Source: Jannaschia formosa (GTDB lineage Bacteria > Pseudomonadota > Alphaproteobacteria > Rhodobacterales > Rhodobacteraceae). Taken from it: 64,000 nt of DNA. Each line of letters opens with the position of its first letter. The stretch's first letter is position 1. Under the pieces are notes generated by a model. The model was given only the letters and a program-made list of their open reading frames with translations, did not search any database and was not told the DNA's origin. A program made the translations under genes and the position numbers. Location of the stretch: the NCBI RefSeq assembly GCF_003340555.1, contig NZ_QPLJ01000003.1, positions 186,001-250,000 of the forward strand. Reading direction: 5' to 3'. This document shows positions 8,297 through 16,993 of the stretch, one piece after another.

Positions 8297-9852
8297 CCGG
8301 TCTTGCGCAGCGTCATCAGCGGGTAGTCCGGCCGCGTCAGATGCGAGATGCGGAAGCCCGGTTCATGCTCGGCCAGCTGCCGCGCATGGAAATGCGCGGC
8401 CTCGACATCGTCCCGGATCAGGTCCAGCGCGACGAGGTAGCGCAGCGCGGGCCGGAAGCTGCGGGCCTTGGCATGGGCCGCGCGGGCTGACTTGTGCGCC
8501 AGATCGACGTCGCTGACGCCGAGCGCGGTCAGGCAGACCTCCATGTCCCAGGCATAGGCGTTGGGCAGGCCTTCGGCCGTCAGCCGTCCGGTCTGGGCCA
8601 GCCGATGCGCCTTCGACGCCTCGCCCGAGATCAGCGCGACCTGCGCCGCCGCATAGAGCGCATAGGGGTTGCGGTCGCAGGCACGCAGGCCCGCGTCGGC
8701 CAGATAGGCGGCGCGGTCGGTGTCTCCGACCAGCTCCAGCGCGACCCGCGCGGCGAGCGAGGCGATGACCGGGTTGTCCGGGCGCAGGGCGAAGGCCTCC
8801 TCGGCCAGGGCGGCGGCCTCGGCGGCGGTCTCGCCGCGGTCGATGAATTCCAGGCTGCGGGTCAACCCCGCGAAGGCGCGCCATGCCAGCGCCAGCGGCA
8901 GCGCGTCGCCGGAGGACAGCGCGGCCAGCTCCGCCTCGGCGAGGCGCAGCTGCTCCTTGTCGCCGGTGAAGAGCCGCGCCGCCGCGGCCTGCAGCGCGAA
9001 CACGCCAGAGCGGTCGGTCAGCCGCCAGGCCCGGAGCCGCGCGCTGATCTGCGCGATCGCGGTCGAGGCGAAGGCAGGCAGGCGGTGCCCTTCGGAGATC
9101 TCGCGCAGGTCCATCGGCAGCTGGACCGATCCCGACCAGACGAAGCGCCGGTGGGCGTCGGCCATGGCGCGCAGCTGCACCGTCCAGTTGCGCGCATCGC
9201 CCAGTCCGGCCGACAGCTCGATGCGCAGCAGCCGCGTGCCGCGCAGTTCGGCGGCGGGGACGGGCTCGGTCCCGCGATAGATGTCCGAGACGCCCTCGGC
9301 GGCGAAGCGGCTGGCGAGGTGATCGGCCAGCGCCGCCGTCAGGTAATCCGCCTCGATCTCCCTCGGGCGGCCCTGGACGACGATCTCGACGCTGGTCCGC
9401 TCGGGCAGGCTGGCACGGGCGCCGGGGCGGCGCGGGGCGGGGTCGTCGCCGCAGCGCAGGTCGCGCAGCCAGTCGTCGAGCGCGGGGTCGATCCCGTCGA
9501 GCGTCTCGAGCAGCTCGGCCTCGCCCCCCGGCGCGCCGCGGTCGAGACCGACCCAGGGACGCAGGGCCACGGTCTGGGGATCGGCGGTGTCGAGGATGTC
9601 GGCATCGGGCCCGAGTTGCTTGCGCAGGTTGCTCAGCGCCCGGCGGAAGCTGGTCAGGGCCTGCTCGGGCGCGCGGTCGGACCAGAGGATCCCGCGCAGC
9701 CAGCTGCGCGTCCGCATCCGCTCGGGGGCGCAGGCCAGCAGCGCCAGGATGGCGGCCTCCTTGCGGCGCGTGGGCGTCAGGTCCGTCCCGTCGGACCGGA
9801 CGACCCGGAAGCGCCCGCGCAGGCGCAGCGTGACCCTGGCCGTGCCGGCCAT
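8269..9852 (-). CDS. SARP/OmpR-type winged-helix regulator with TPR-like C terminus
   Basis: A 527-residue regulator. Residues 6-83 form an OmpR/SARP-type DNA-binding domain (LRLRGRFRVVRSDG, TPTRRKEAAILALLA, LRGILWSDRAPEQALTSFRR, LSNLRKQLG). A central domain around residues 140-280 has the beta-rich look of the region found after such domains in adenylate-cyclase-like regulators. The C-terminal half is helical and Ala-rich with TPR-like pairs (ADAGLRACDRNPYALYAAAQ). The ATG at 9852 is preferred over a GTG 12 bases upstream because GGGGA lies at the right distance before it. It is convergent with the S8 peptidase gene. Likely regulator of the adjacent island, by inference from context. Confidence 0.8.
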   Translation of the reverse strand: MAGTARVTLRLRGRFRVVRSDGTDLTPTRRKEAAILALLACAPERMRTRSWLRGILWSDRAPEQALTSFRRALSNLRKQLGPDADILDTADPQTVALRPWVGLDRGAPGGEAELLETLDGIDPALDDWLRDLRCGDDPAPRRPGARASLPERTSVEIVVQGRPREIEADYLTAALADHLASRFAAEGVSDIYRGTEPVPAAELRGTRLLRIELSAGLGDARNWTVQLRAMADAHRRFVWSGSVQLPMDLREISEGHRLPAFASTAIAQISARLRAWRLTDRSGVFALQAAAARLFTGDKEQLRLAEAELAALSSGDALPLALAWRAFAGLTRSLEFIDRGETAAEAAALAEEAFALRPDNPVIASLAARVALELVGDTDRAAYLADAGLRACDRNPYALYAAAQVALISGEASKAHRLAQTGRLTAEGLPNAYAWDMEVCLTALGVSDVDLAHKSARAAHAKARSFRPALRYLVALDLIRDDVEAAHFHARQLAEHEPGFRISHLTRPDYPLMTLRKTGYGEALVGI

Positions 9853-10119
9853 CGCAATCCCCACTCAAATTGCCTGTCGGGACCCGGACGAAACGGCCTT
9901 GAAACGCGTCTGTCAACGCTCCGGGTAATTCCGGCTCGGCGCAGAAGCCGGCGACGGAGGCCGGTCAGGGCGGCATTCTTAAATCGGGACAGTGGTTTGG
10001 CGCGTTCGCGCCACAAGCCAATCGTCGAACCAACGCCCGGTCCGCACCCGCTGCGCCCTCCGCCTCCAGATGCAATTTCAGGCAGTTGGCGCGACGCGCA
10101 GTCGACCCGCCCCCGCCGC
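9853..10119. other. Intergenic region with palindrome
   Basis: No gene seen. Holds the upstream region of the SARP-type regulator and, at 9998-10013, the palindrome TGGCGCG-TT-CGCGCCA. The 13-mer TTGGCGCGTTCGC (9997-10009) and the 8-mer TCGGGACA (9984-9991) both recur in the divergent region near 21.45 kb. Confidence 0.5.
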
Positions 10120-10995
10120 TCAGCCCAGGCGTGGCGCCAGCAGCAGCAGGCTGATCGCCGCGATTGTCGCCCCGCCCACGAGGTGCAGGAGCCCCGCCGT
10201 TACCTGAAACGACGCCGCCTCGCCCGACTGCACCAGCCGCCGCGTCAGCACGCCCGAGACCGCGACCGAAGCGTTGAAGGCGGCCGTCCCCAGCCCCATC
10301 GCCAGCGTCGCGAGGATGCCGACCGTCATCACGTCCAGCCGCGCGGCGATGACCAGCAGGAACAGCGCCCCGGTGCAGGGCCGGATCGCGACGCTGACCA
10401 CCAGCGCCGCCGACTCGCGCCAGCCCTCCAGCGTCTCGACCTGCGCGGGCGATGGCCCGTGCGCGTGGCCGCAGCCCGAACAGACCGGCGCAGGGGCGCG
10501 GGCCCTGGACAGAAGGCGCAGCCCCCGGACCGCGATGACCGCCCCGATGGCGGCGAAGAGCGCGTAGCTGAGCGGCGCGAGCCAGGCCTCGACCAGCTCT
10601 GCGGCGCTGCCGGAGTTCAGCACCGACAGCCCGCCGACCAGCGCCATGACCAGCACGATCGCCGTCCCGGCCTGCGCCAGCGCCGAGACGACCGACAGGA
10701 CCACCATCCGCCGCAGCGTCGCCTGCGAGGCCAGGGCCGCACCGCCCAGCAGGACCTTTCCATGCCCCGGGCCCAGCGCGTGGACAAAACCGTAGGCGAA
10801 GGTCGCCGCGCAGAGCGCCAGCACCGCCGCCGGTTCGCCGCCCTGCACGGCGCGCAGCGCGCGGGCCATCGCGTCCTGGAACTCCCGCTGGGCGCCGACG
10901 GCCCAGGCATAGAGCGCGTCCCAGGGAAGCGCGAAGGCCGCCAGGGCCAGGCCTGCCAGCGCAGCCAGCGGCACCGCCTGCGCGGTCAGTCGCAT
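10120..10995 (-). CDS. NicO/RcnA-family nickel-cobalt transporter
   Basis: A 291-residue inner-membrane protein with about six or seven hydrophobic segments. The family signature HALGPGHGK is at residues 72-80, and a cytoplasmic or periplasmic loop CSGCGHAHG at 171-180 could bind metal. This family includes Ni/Co exporters and importers; which applies here is not clear. It overlaps by 10 bases the end of the DUF1007 gene just upstream, a pairing commonly seen for this family. The cueR gene lies upstream on the same strand, so the three may form one metal-homeostasis transcription unit. Confidence 0.85.
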   Translation of the reverse strand: MRLTAQAVPLAALAGLALAAFALPWDALYAWAVGAQREFQDAMARALRAVQGGEPAAVLALCAATFAYGFVHALGPGHGKVLLGGAALASQATLRRMVVLSVVSALAQAGTAIVLVMALVGGLSVLNSGSAAELVEAWLAPLSYALFAAIGAVIAVRGLRLLSRARAPAPVCSGCGHAHGPSPAQVETLEGWRESAALVVSVAIRPCTGALFLLVIAARLDVMTVGILATLAMGLGTAAFNASVAVSGVLTRRLVQSGEAASFQVTAGLLHLVGGATIAAISLLLLAPRLG

Positions 10996-11621
10996 GTCAG
11001 CACCACCGTCTCGGCGAAGGCCGCGCCCACATTCGGGTCGTCCGGCACCTCTTCGCGCGACAGCGCGGCAAGCCTCAGCCGAAGCTCCTCGGCGGCATCG
11101 TCCAGGTCGGGGCGCAGCACCTCGGCCGTGCAGCCCTCGGGCGCCTCGGCCTCGACGGTATAGGCGTAGTAGTAGATCGGATCGTAGACCTCGACCATCA
11201 GCGCCCCGGCATCGCGCGGCGCCTCGAAGGGCAGCGTGAACGAGACCCAGATCCGCTCGTCCTCCTCTCCGGCCTCGGCGTCGACGGGGCGGGCGAAGCC
11301 GGGCCCGTCGGACAGGTGCAGGTCGCCGGTATAGCCCTCGGGCCAGTCGGTTTCCCCTTCGGCGACCTTGGCGAAATCCTCGGCGTCCAGAATCCCGTCC
11401 CGCTCCGGATCGAGGTCGAGGATGTCCCAGAGCGTCAGCGAGGTGAAGGCGTCGTAGTGCCAGCGCACGCGCAGCGCGGTCACGTCGCCCTCGGCGTCGC
11501 GCAGGAAGGCGATGCGGGTGTCGGCGAAGATATGCGGATGCGCGGAGGCCGGGCCCGCGCCCGCGCCCATGGCGAGCGCCAGCAGCCAGAGGCCGATTCC
11601 CCTCTCGCGTCCCATCGACAT
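10986..11621 (-). CDS. DUF1007 family periplasmic protein
   Basis: A 211-residue protein with an N-terminal signal peptide (GLWLLALAMGAGAGPASA) and a mature N terminus starting HPHIF, the metal-binding-looking HxH typical of DUF1007. Family features include VRWHYDAFTSLTLWDILDLDPERDG, an EF-hand-like acidic segment, and SFTLPFEAP. It is exported and probably acts with the NicO-type transporter it overlaps. Start at 11621; an in-frame ATG 6 bases further in has slightly better spacing to the GAGGG ribosome-binding site and is an alternative. Confidence 0.85.
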   Translation of the reverse strand: MSMGRERGIGLWLLALAMGAGAGPASAHPHIFADTRIAFLRDAEGDVTALRVRWHYDAFTSLTLWDILDLDPERDGILDAEDFAKVAEGETDWPEGYTGDLHLSDGPGFARPVDAEAGEEDERIWVSFTLPFEAPRDAGALMVEVYDPIYYYAYTVEAEAPEGCTAEVLRPDLDDAAEELRLRLAALSREEVPDDPNVGAAFAETVVLTCD

Positions 11622-11719
11622 GAACCCTCGCTATCTCCGCGCCCCAGATAGAACGTCGCCCGCCGCTCCGCCAGCCCGCCCCCGGGCGCCGCGCAGGATG
11701 GCGCCGACGGGCGCGGCCG

Positions 11720-12118
11720 TCAGGCTGCCGCTTCGGGGTCGCTCAGCGATTCGAGGATCGGGCAATCGGGCCGCGCATCCCCGGCGCATGCGCCGATCAG
11801 ATGCGCCAGCGTCCCGCGCATCTCGCGCAGCGCGGCGATCTTGGCGTCGATCTCGCCCAGCTGCCGCTCGGCGATGCGCTTGACCTCGGCGCTCGACCGC
11901 GTCTCGTCGTCCCAGAGTGCCAGCAGCGTCCGGCACTGCTCCACCGGGAAGCCCAGCGCGCGGGCGCGGCCGACGAAGACCAGCTTGTGCAGGTCCGCCT
12001 CCGAGAAGGCGCGGTAGCCGTTCCCGGTCCGGGCGGGCCGGATCAGGTCGATCTCTTCGTAGTAGCGGATCGTCTTGGCAGGCACGCCGGTGCGGCGGGC
12101 GACGTCTCCGATGTTCAT
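11720..12118 (-). CDS. cueR: Copper-responsive MerR-family regulator CueR
   Basis: A 132-residue MerR-family activator. It has the N-terminal helix-turn-helix MNIGDVARRTGVPAKTIRYYE, a dimerisation helix around residues 75-108, and a C-terminal metal loop with Cys111 and Cys119 (CAGDARPDC, the C-x7-C spacing of Cu(I) sensors). The start at 12118 is taken because MNIG is the conserved beginning; the frame is open 10 codons further but into the promoter. It is divergent from copA, with a shared promoter region that holds the expected operator. Confidence 0.92.
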   Translation of the reverse strand: MNIGDVARRTGVPAKTIRYYEEIDLIRPARTGNGYRAFSEADLHKLVFVGRARALGFPVEQCRTLLALWDDETRSSAEVKRIAERQLGEIDAKIAALREMRGTLAHLIGACAGDARPDCPILESLSDPEAAA

Positions 12119-12132
12119 GATGTATCTCCCTC

Positions 12133-12163
12133 TTGACCTTCCAGTCACTGGAACCCCTATCTG
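12133..12163 (+). promoter_or_regulatory. CueR-controlled copA promoter
   Basis: -35 TTGACC at 12133-12138 and -10 TATCTG at 12158-12163 with a 19-base spacer, the overlong spacing typical of MerR-family promoters. The spacer holds the dyad TTCCAG-TCA-CTGGAA (12139-12153) matching known CueR boxes. Metal-bound CueR would twist this promoter to activate copA. Confidence 0.85.
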
Positions 12164-12200
12164 AGGTCCACGTCAAGATATGCGCCGCAGGAGAAGCCTC

Positions 12201-14681
12201 ATGTCCGCCCCGATCATCACCCTGCCCCTCGAAGGCCTTTCCTGCGCATCCTGCGTCGGCAGGGTCGAACGGGCGCTCGCCGCCGTGCCCGGCGTGACTG
12301 GCGCGTCGGTGAACCTCGCCGTCTCCCGCGCCACGATTGAAGGCACGGCCGACCGCGCGGCGCTCGTCGCCGCCGTGCGGCAGGCAGGCTACGAGGTGCC
12401 GCAGCGCACGGTGACGCTGGAGGTCGAAGGGCTCAGTTGCGCCAGCTGCGTCGGCCGGGTGGAGCGGGCGCTGGCCGAGGTGCCGGGCGCAGGCGAGGTG
12501 TCGGTCAACCTCGCCACCGGGCGGGCGACCGTCACCGGCGGGGCCGAGGCGCCCGCGCTGATCGCCGCCATCACGGCGGCGGGCTACGGCGCGCTGCCGG
12601 TCGAGGCCGAGGCCGAGGACACCCGCCCCGACGAGGCCACGATCCTGCGCCGCAAGGCGATGCTGGCCGGGGCGCTGACGCTGCCGGTCTTCGTGCTGGA
12701 GATGGGCGGCCATCTCGTGCCCGCCTTCCACCACATGATCGCCCACACCGTCGGGACCCAGACGAGCTGGCTGCTGCAGCTGATGCTGACGACGCTGGTG
12801 CTGGCCGGGCCGGGGCGCATGTTCTACGCCAAGGGCCTGCCCGCGCTGGTCCGCCGTGCGCCCGACATGAACGCGCTGGTCGCGCTGGGGACGGCTGCGG
12901 CCTATCTCTATTCGCTGGTCGCGACGCTCGCCCCCGGGCTGCTGCCGCCCGATTCGGTCGCCGTCTACTACGAGGCGGCGGCGGTGATCGTGACGCTGAT
13001 CCTGACCGGCCGCTGGCTGGAGGCGCGTGCCAAGGGCCGCGCCTCGCAGGCCATAAAGCGGCTCGTCGGCCTGCGCCCCGCGACGGCCCGCGTCCGGCGC
13101 GACGGCGGCGTCGAGGAGGTCCCGGTCGATGCCCTGACCCCCGGCGACGTGATCGAGCTGCGCCCCGGCGCCCGCATCCCGGTCGACGGGATCGTGACCG
13201 AGGGCACCGGCACCGTCGACGAATCCATGCTCACCGGCGAGCCGCTGCCCGTCGCCAAGTCCCCGGGCGAGCCGGTCACCGGCGGCACGGTCAACCAGAC
13301 CGGCGCGCTGGCCTTCCGTGCGACCGCCGTCGGCGCCGACACCCAGCTCGCCGCGATCATCCGGCTGGTCGAGGCCGCGCAGGGCGGCAAGCTGCCGATC
13401 CAGGCGGTCGTCGACCGCGTGACGGCCTGGTTCGTGCCCGCGGTGCTGGCGCTCGCCACGCTTACCTTCGCGGTCTGGCTGGCCATCGGCCCGGACCTCG
13501 CCCATGCGGTCGTCGCCGGCGTCTCGGTGCTGATCGTGGCCTGCCCCTGCGCGATGGGTCTGGCGACGCCGGTCTCGATCCTCGTGGGCACGGGGCGCGG
13601 GGCCGAGATGGGCGTGCTGTTCCGCAAGGGCGCGGCGCTGCAACGGCTGAGCGAGGTCGCCGTGGTCGCCTTCGACAAGACCGGCACCCTGACCGAGGGG
13701 CACCCTCGCCTGACCGACCTGGAACTCGCCCCCGGCGCCGCGCGCGACGCCACCCTGGCGCGTATCGCCGCCGTCGAGGCCCTGTCGGAGCATCCGCTGG
13801 CCCGCGCCGTGGTCGACGCGGCCGAGGGACTGCCCCTGCCCGAGGTCTCCGGTTTCGAAGCCGTGCCCGGCATGGGCGTCTCGGCCCTGGCCGGCGGCCA
13901 GCGGGTCGAGATCGGCGCGGCGCGGTACATGGCCGCGCTGGGCCACGACACCGGTCCCTTCGAGGCCGCCGCGCGCCGACTGGCCGAGGCGGGCAAGACG
14001 CCGGTCTTCGCGGCCATCGACGGGCGGATCGCCGCCGTGCTCGCCGTTGCGGACCCGGTGGCCGAGGCGACGCCGGCGGCGCTGGCGGCGCTGCGCGAAC
14101 GGGGCGTGACGCTGGCCATGATCACCGGCGACGACCGCCGCACCGCCGAGGCGGTCGCGCGCGGGCTCGGGATCGAGGACGTCTCCGCCGAGATCCTGCC
14201 CGGCGGCAAGGCCGAAGCGCTGGCCGCGCTGCGCGCCCGCCACGGCGCGGTGGCCTTCGTCGGCGACGGGATCAACGACGCGCCCGCGCTGGCCGAGGCC
14301 GATGTCGGCATCGCGCTCGGCACCGGGACCGACGTCGCCATCGAGGCGGCGGAGGTGGTGCTGGTCTCGGGCGCGTTGACCGGCGTGCCCAACGCGCTGG
14401 TCCTGTCGCAGGCGACGCTGCGCAACATCCGCGAGAACCTGTTCTGGGCCTTCGCCTACAACACGGCGCTGATCCCGGTCGCGGCGGGGGTTCTCTATCC
14501 GGCCTTCGGCTGGCAGCTGTCGCCGATGCTGGCGGCGGGGGCGATGGCGCTGTCCTCGCTCTTCGTGCTGGGCAACGCGCTGCGCCTGCGCGGCTGGCGC
14601 CCGCCGCTCGCCCCGGGCGGCGCCCGGCCCGCGGCGCGCAGGCGCGATCCAGTCGCCCCGGAGGCCCGCGCCGCGGCCTGA
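12201..14681 (+). CDS. copA: Cu(I)-exporting P1B-type ATPase CopA
   Basis: An 826-residue copper-export ATPase of the inner membrane. Two N-terminal heavy-metal domains carry GLSCASC (Cys15/Cys18 and Cys80/Cys83). Then come the transmembrane segments, the TGE actuator ([11 protein letters not shown]), the Cys448-Pro-Cys450 membrane metal site ([11 protein letters not shown]), the phosphorylated Asp492 in DKTGTLTEG, the SEHPLA motif of the P1B ATP-binding domain, MITGDD and [10 protein letters not shown]. The ATG at 12201 has AGGAGA 6 bases upstream; the earlier in-frame ATG at 12180 is too close to the promoter. It is driven by the CueR promoter just upstream. Usual length and no missing motif. 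Confidence 0.95.
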   Translation: MSAPIITLPLEGLSCASCVGRVERALAAVPGVTGASVNLAVSRATIEGTADRAALVAAVRQAGYEVPQRTVTLEVEGLSCASCVGRVERALAEVPGAGEVSVNLATGRATVTGGAEAPALIAAITAAGYGALPVEAEAEDTRPDEATILRRKAMLAGALTLPVFVLEMGGHLVPAFHHMIAHTVGTQTSWLLQLMLTTLVLAGPGRMFYAKGLPALVRRAPDMNALVALGTAAAYLYSLVATLAPGLLPPDSVAVYYEAAAVIVTLILTGRWLEARAKGRASQAIKRLVGLRPATARVRRDGGVEEVPVDALTPGDVIELRPGARIPVDGIVTEGTGTVDESMLTGEPLPVAKSPGEPVTGGTVNQTGALAFRATAVGADTQLAAIIRLVEAAQGGKLPIQAVVDRVTAWFVPAVLALATLTFAVWLAIGPDLAHAVVAGVSVLIVACPCAMGLATPVSILVGTGRGAEMGVLFRKGAALQRLSEVAVVAFDKTGTLTEGHPRLTDLELAPGAARDATLARIAAVEALSEHPLARAVVDAAEGLPLPEVSGFEAVPGMGVSALAGGQRVEIGAARYMAALGHDTGPFEAAARRLAEAGKTPVFAAIDGRIAAVLAVADPVAEATPAALAALRERGVTLAMITGDDRRTAEAVARGLGIEDVSAEILPGGKAEALAALRARHGAVAFVGDGINDAPALAEADVGIALGTGTDVAIEAAEVVLVSGALTGVPNALVLSQATLRNIRENLFWAFAYNTALIPVAAGVLYPAFGWQLSPMLAAGAMALSSLFVLGNALRLRGWRPPLAPGGARPAARRRDPVAPEARAAA

Positions 14682-14688
14682 TCGCGGC

Positions 14689-14715
14689 GCCTTGCGCTCC
14701 GCTCGGGCGCAAGGC
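14689..14715 (+). terminator. Hairpin after copA
   Basis: Perfect 9-base stem GCCTTGCGC / GCGCAAGGC with a 9-base loop, beginning 8 bases after the copA stop and ending 47 bases before tupB. There is no T-run, so it may be a weak terminator or a 3'-end stabiliser. Confidence 0.45.
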
Positions 14716-14762
14716 AGGAGGTCGGGCCATGCGGCCCGCCTCTCCGACCCGGCGCATCTAGC

Positions 14763-15467
14763 GTGGACGACCTGCTCGACGGCTTGGCCGCGGCGGTCCG
14801 GCTGATCGTCACCGCCGACGCGGAGCTGATCGCCATCACGCTGCTGTCGCTGCGGGTCACGCTGACCGCCGTCGCCATCGCCTGCCTGATCGGCCTGCCG
14901 CTGGGCGCCTGGCTCGCCGTCAGGCGCTTTCGCTGGCGCCGCGCTGTGATCGCCACGCTCAACGCCCTGATCGGACTGCCGCCGGTGGTCGTGGGCCTCG
15001 TCGTCTACCTCATGCTGTCGCGCTCGGGCCCTTTCGGGGTGCTGGGGCTGCTGTTCACGCCGACCGCGATGATCGTCGCGCAGGTGGTGATCGTCACGCC
15101 GCTCGTCGCCTCGATTGCGCATCAGGCCATGCGGGAGCTCTGGGCGGAATATCACGACCTGCTGATCTCGCTGGGCGCGACGCGGCGCCAGCGGGTGCTG
15201 GCGCTGATCCTCGACGGGCGCCGGTCGCTGCTGACGGCGGCACTGGCGGGATTCGGGCGTGCCATCGGCGAGGTCGGCGCGATCATGATCGTCGGCGGCA
15301 ACATCGATGGCGCGACCCGCGTCCTGACCACCGCCATCGCGCTGGAGACCGGGCGGGGCGACTTCGCGCTGGCACTGGGCCTCGGCTTCGTCCTGATCGC
15401 GCTGGCCCTCATCGTCTCGGGCGCAAGTCACTGGGCCATGCGCACCGAGCGGCAGAGCCGATGGTGA
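14763..15467 (+). CDS. tupB: Tungstate ABC transporter permease TupB
   Basis: A 234-residue inner-membrane permease with about five or six hydrophobic segments. The EAA-like coupling loop is ISLGATRRQRVLALIL, and FGRAIGEVGAIMIVGGNI is typical of the TupB/ModB-like branch. It starts at GTG (VDDLLDGLAAAVRLI). It is the first gene of a tightly packed tupB-tupC-tupA set (7- and 4-base overlaps). Tungstate versus molybdate cannot be fixed from the permease alone; the assignment rests on the binding protein at 16165. Confidence 0.88.
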   Translation: MDDLLDGLAAAVRLIVTADAELIAITLLSLRVTLTAVAIACLIGLPLGAWLAVRRFRWRRAVIATLNALIGLPPVVVGLVVYLMLSRSGPFGVLGLLFTPTAMIVAQVVIVTPLVASIAHQAMRELWAEYHDLLISLGATRRQRVLALILDGRRSLLTAALAGFGRAIGEVGAIMIVGGNIDGATRVLTTAIALETGRGDFALALGLGFVLIALALIVSGASHWAMRTERQSRW

Positions 15468-16168
15468 GCCTACTGCCGCTGGAGCTGGAGGGCGCGACCC
15501 TGACACGCGGCGGACGAAGGCTGGTCGGACCGATCGACCTGCGCGTCGAGGCTGGCGGGATCACCGTCGTGATCGGGCCGAACGGGTCGGGCAAGACCTC
15601 GCTTCTCAGAATGATGCACGGGTTGCAGCCGGCGAAGGGCACCCTCCGCTGGAACCTTCCCGAGGCGGAGGCCCGGCTGCGCCAGTCCTTCGTCTTCCAG
15701 CGCCCCGTCGTCCTGCGCCGCAGCGTCGCCGCCAATCTCGCCTATCCGCTCCTGCTGCGCGGCACGCCTCGGGCGAAGGCGCGCGCGATGGCCGAGGCGC
15801 AGGCGGCCCGCTTCGACCTGACCGGCCAGCTCGACCAGCCTGCCCCCTCGCTCTCGGGCGGGGAGCAGCAGCGCCTCGCGCTCGCCCGCGCGCTCATCAC
15901 CGCGCCGGAGATGCTGTTCGCCGACGAGCCCTGCGCCGCGCTCGACGGCCGCGCCACCCGCGCGGTCGAGTCGCATCTTCGGTACGCAGGCCGGCGCACG
16001 ACCCTGGTCATGTCCACCCATGACATGGGGCAGGCGCGGCGCCTCGCCTCTCGCGTCGTCTTCCTGCTTCATGGCAGGGTCCACGAGTCCAGCCCCGCCG
16101 CGCAATTCTTCGCCCGGCCCGAGACCGAGGCCGCCCGCGCCTTCCTGAACGGAGACATCGTCGAATGA
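15461..16168 (+). CDS. tupC: Tungstate ABC transporter ATPase TupC
   Basis: A 235-residue ABC ATPase with Walker A GPNGSGKT, signature LSGGEQQR and Walker B MLFADEP followed by CAALDG, plus the switch His in MSTHDMGQA. It powers TupB. It starts 7 bases inside tupB and ends ATGA-overlapped with tupA. It lacks the C-terminal MOP domain of ModC, which fits TupC. Confidence 0.88.
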   Translation: MVSLLPLELEGATLTRGGRRLVGPIDLRVEAGGITVVIGPNGSGKTSLLRMMHGLQPAKGTLRWNLPEAEARLRQSFVFQRPVVLRRSVAANLAYPLLLRGTPRAKARAMAEAQAARFDLTGQLDQPAPSLSGGEQQRLALARALITAPEMLFADEPCAALDGRATRAVESHLRYAGRRTTLVMSTHDMGQARRLASRVVFLLHGRVHESSPAAQFFARPETEAARAFLNGDIVE

Positions 16169-16962
16169 TCCGCACCCTGCTGATCCTGCTGCTCACCGCT
16201 CTGCCCGCCAGCGCCGAGACGATGCGCATGGCGGTCACGACCTCGTTCGACGCCTCGGGCCTGGCCGAGGTGCTGCTGCCCGAGATCGCCGCGGAGACCG
16301 GGATCGAGGTCCAGCTTCTCGTCGTCGGCACCGGGCAGGCGCTGCGCCTCGGCGAGGCCGGGGACGTCGACGCCGTGCTCGTCCATTCCCGCACCGCCGA
16401 GGAAGCCTTCGTGGAGGCGGGGCACGCCACCCACCGGCGCGAGATCATGTATAACGACTTCGTCCTGATCGGCCCCACGGGCGACCCTGCCGGCATCGCC
16501 GGTGCCCCCGACGCGGCTGCGGCCCTGACCCGCATCGCCGAAAGCAGGGCGCCCTTCGTCAGCCGCGGCGACGACAGCGGCACCCACAAGGCGGAGCTGG
16601 CGCTCTGGGACGCCGCCGGGATCGCGCCCGAGGGCGCGTGGTACCGCCCGACCGGCTCGGGCATGGGCGCGGCGCTGAACACCACCGTCGCGATGGGCGC
16701 CTACATCCTGTCGGACCGCGCGACCTGGCTCAACTTCGGCAATCGCGAGGGCATGGCGGTCCTGTTCGAGGGCGATCCCGCGCTCTTCAACCAGTACGCC
16801 TACCTGCCGATGAACCCGGCTCGGCACCCCCATGTCGCGAGCGGCGCCGCTATGGCGGTCGAGGACTGGCTGACGTCGGAGAAGGGCCAGGCCCTCATCT
16901 CAGGCTTCACCATCGCCGGAGAGCGTCTGTTCACCGCCAACGCGATGCCCGCCGCAAAGTGA
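16165..16962 (+). CDS. tupA: Tungstate-binding periplasmic protein TupA
   Basis: A 265-residue substrate-binding protein with a cleavable signal peptide (IRTLLILLLTALPASA). Family blocks are visible: TTSFDASGL near residue 27, VVGTGQALRLGEAGDVDAVLVHSR, and YNDFVLIGP, all characteristic of the TupA/WtpA-like oxyanion binders. SRGDDSGTHKAEL and AYILSDRATWL follow as in TupA. The usual TTTS start of the oxyanion site reads TTSF here, a minor variation. Last gene of the tup set; betC begins 31 bases later on the same strand and may be read through. Confidence 0.88.
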   Translation: MIRTLLILLLTALPASAETMRMAVTTSFDASGLAEVLLPEIAAETGIEVQLLVVGTGQALRLGEAGDVDAVLVHSRTAEEAFVEAGHATHRREIMYNDFVLIGPTGDPAGIAGAPDAAAALTRIAESRAPFVSRGDDSGTHKAELALWDAAGIAPEGAWYRPTGSGMGAALNTTVAMGAYILSDRATWLNFGNREGMAVLFEGDPALFNQYAYLPMNPARHPHVASGAAMAVEDWLTSEKGQALISGFTIAGERLFTANAMPAAK

Positions 16963-16993
16963 CCTCCCCCACAGAACCCCGGACCCGGACCCG

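Noticed and set aside
12180-12200. ATG at 12180 as the copA start
   Set aside because: It lies only about 17 bases past the -10 box and has no ribosome-binding site, while 12201 has AGGAGA at good spacing.
11631-15506. A 1,291-codon open frame on the minus strand across copA and tupB
   Set aside because: It is antisense to clearly identified CopA and TupB, is made of Arg/Gly/Ala/Gln/Asp-rich low-complexity sequence and has no recognisable domain; high GC makes such shadow frames common.
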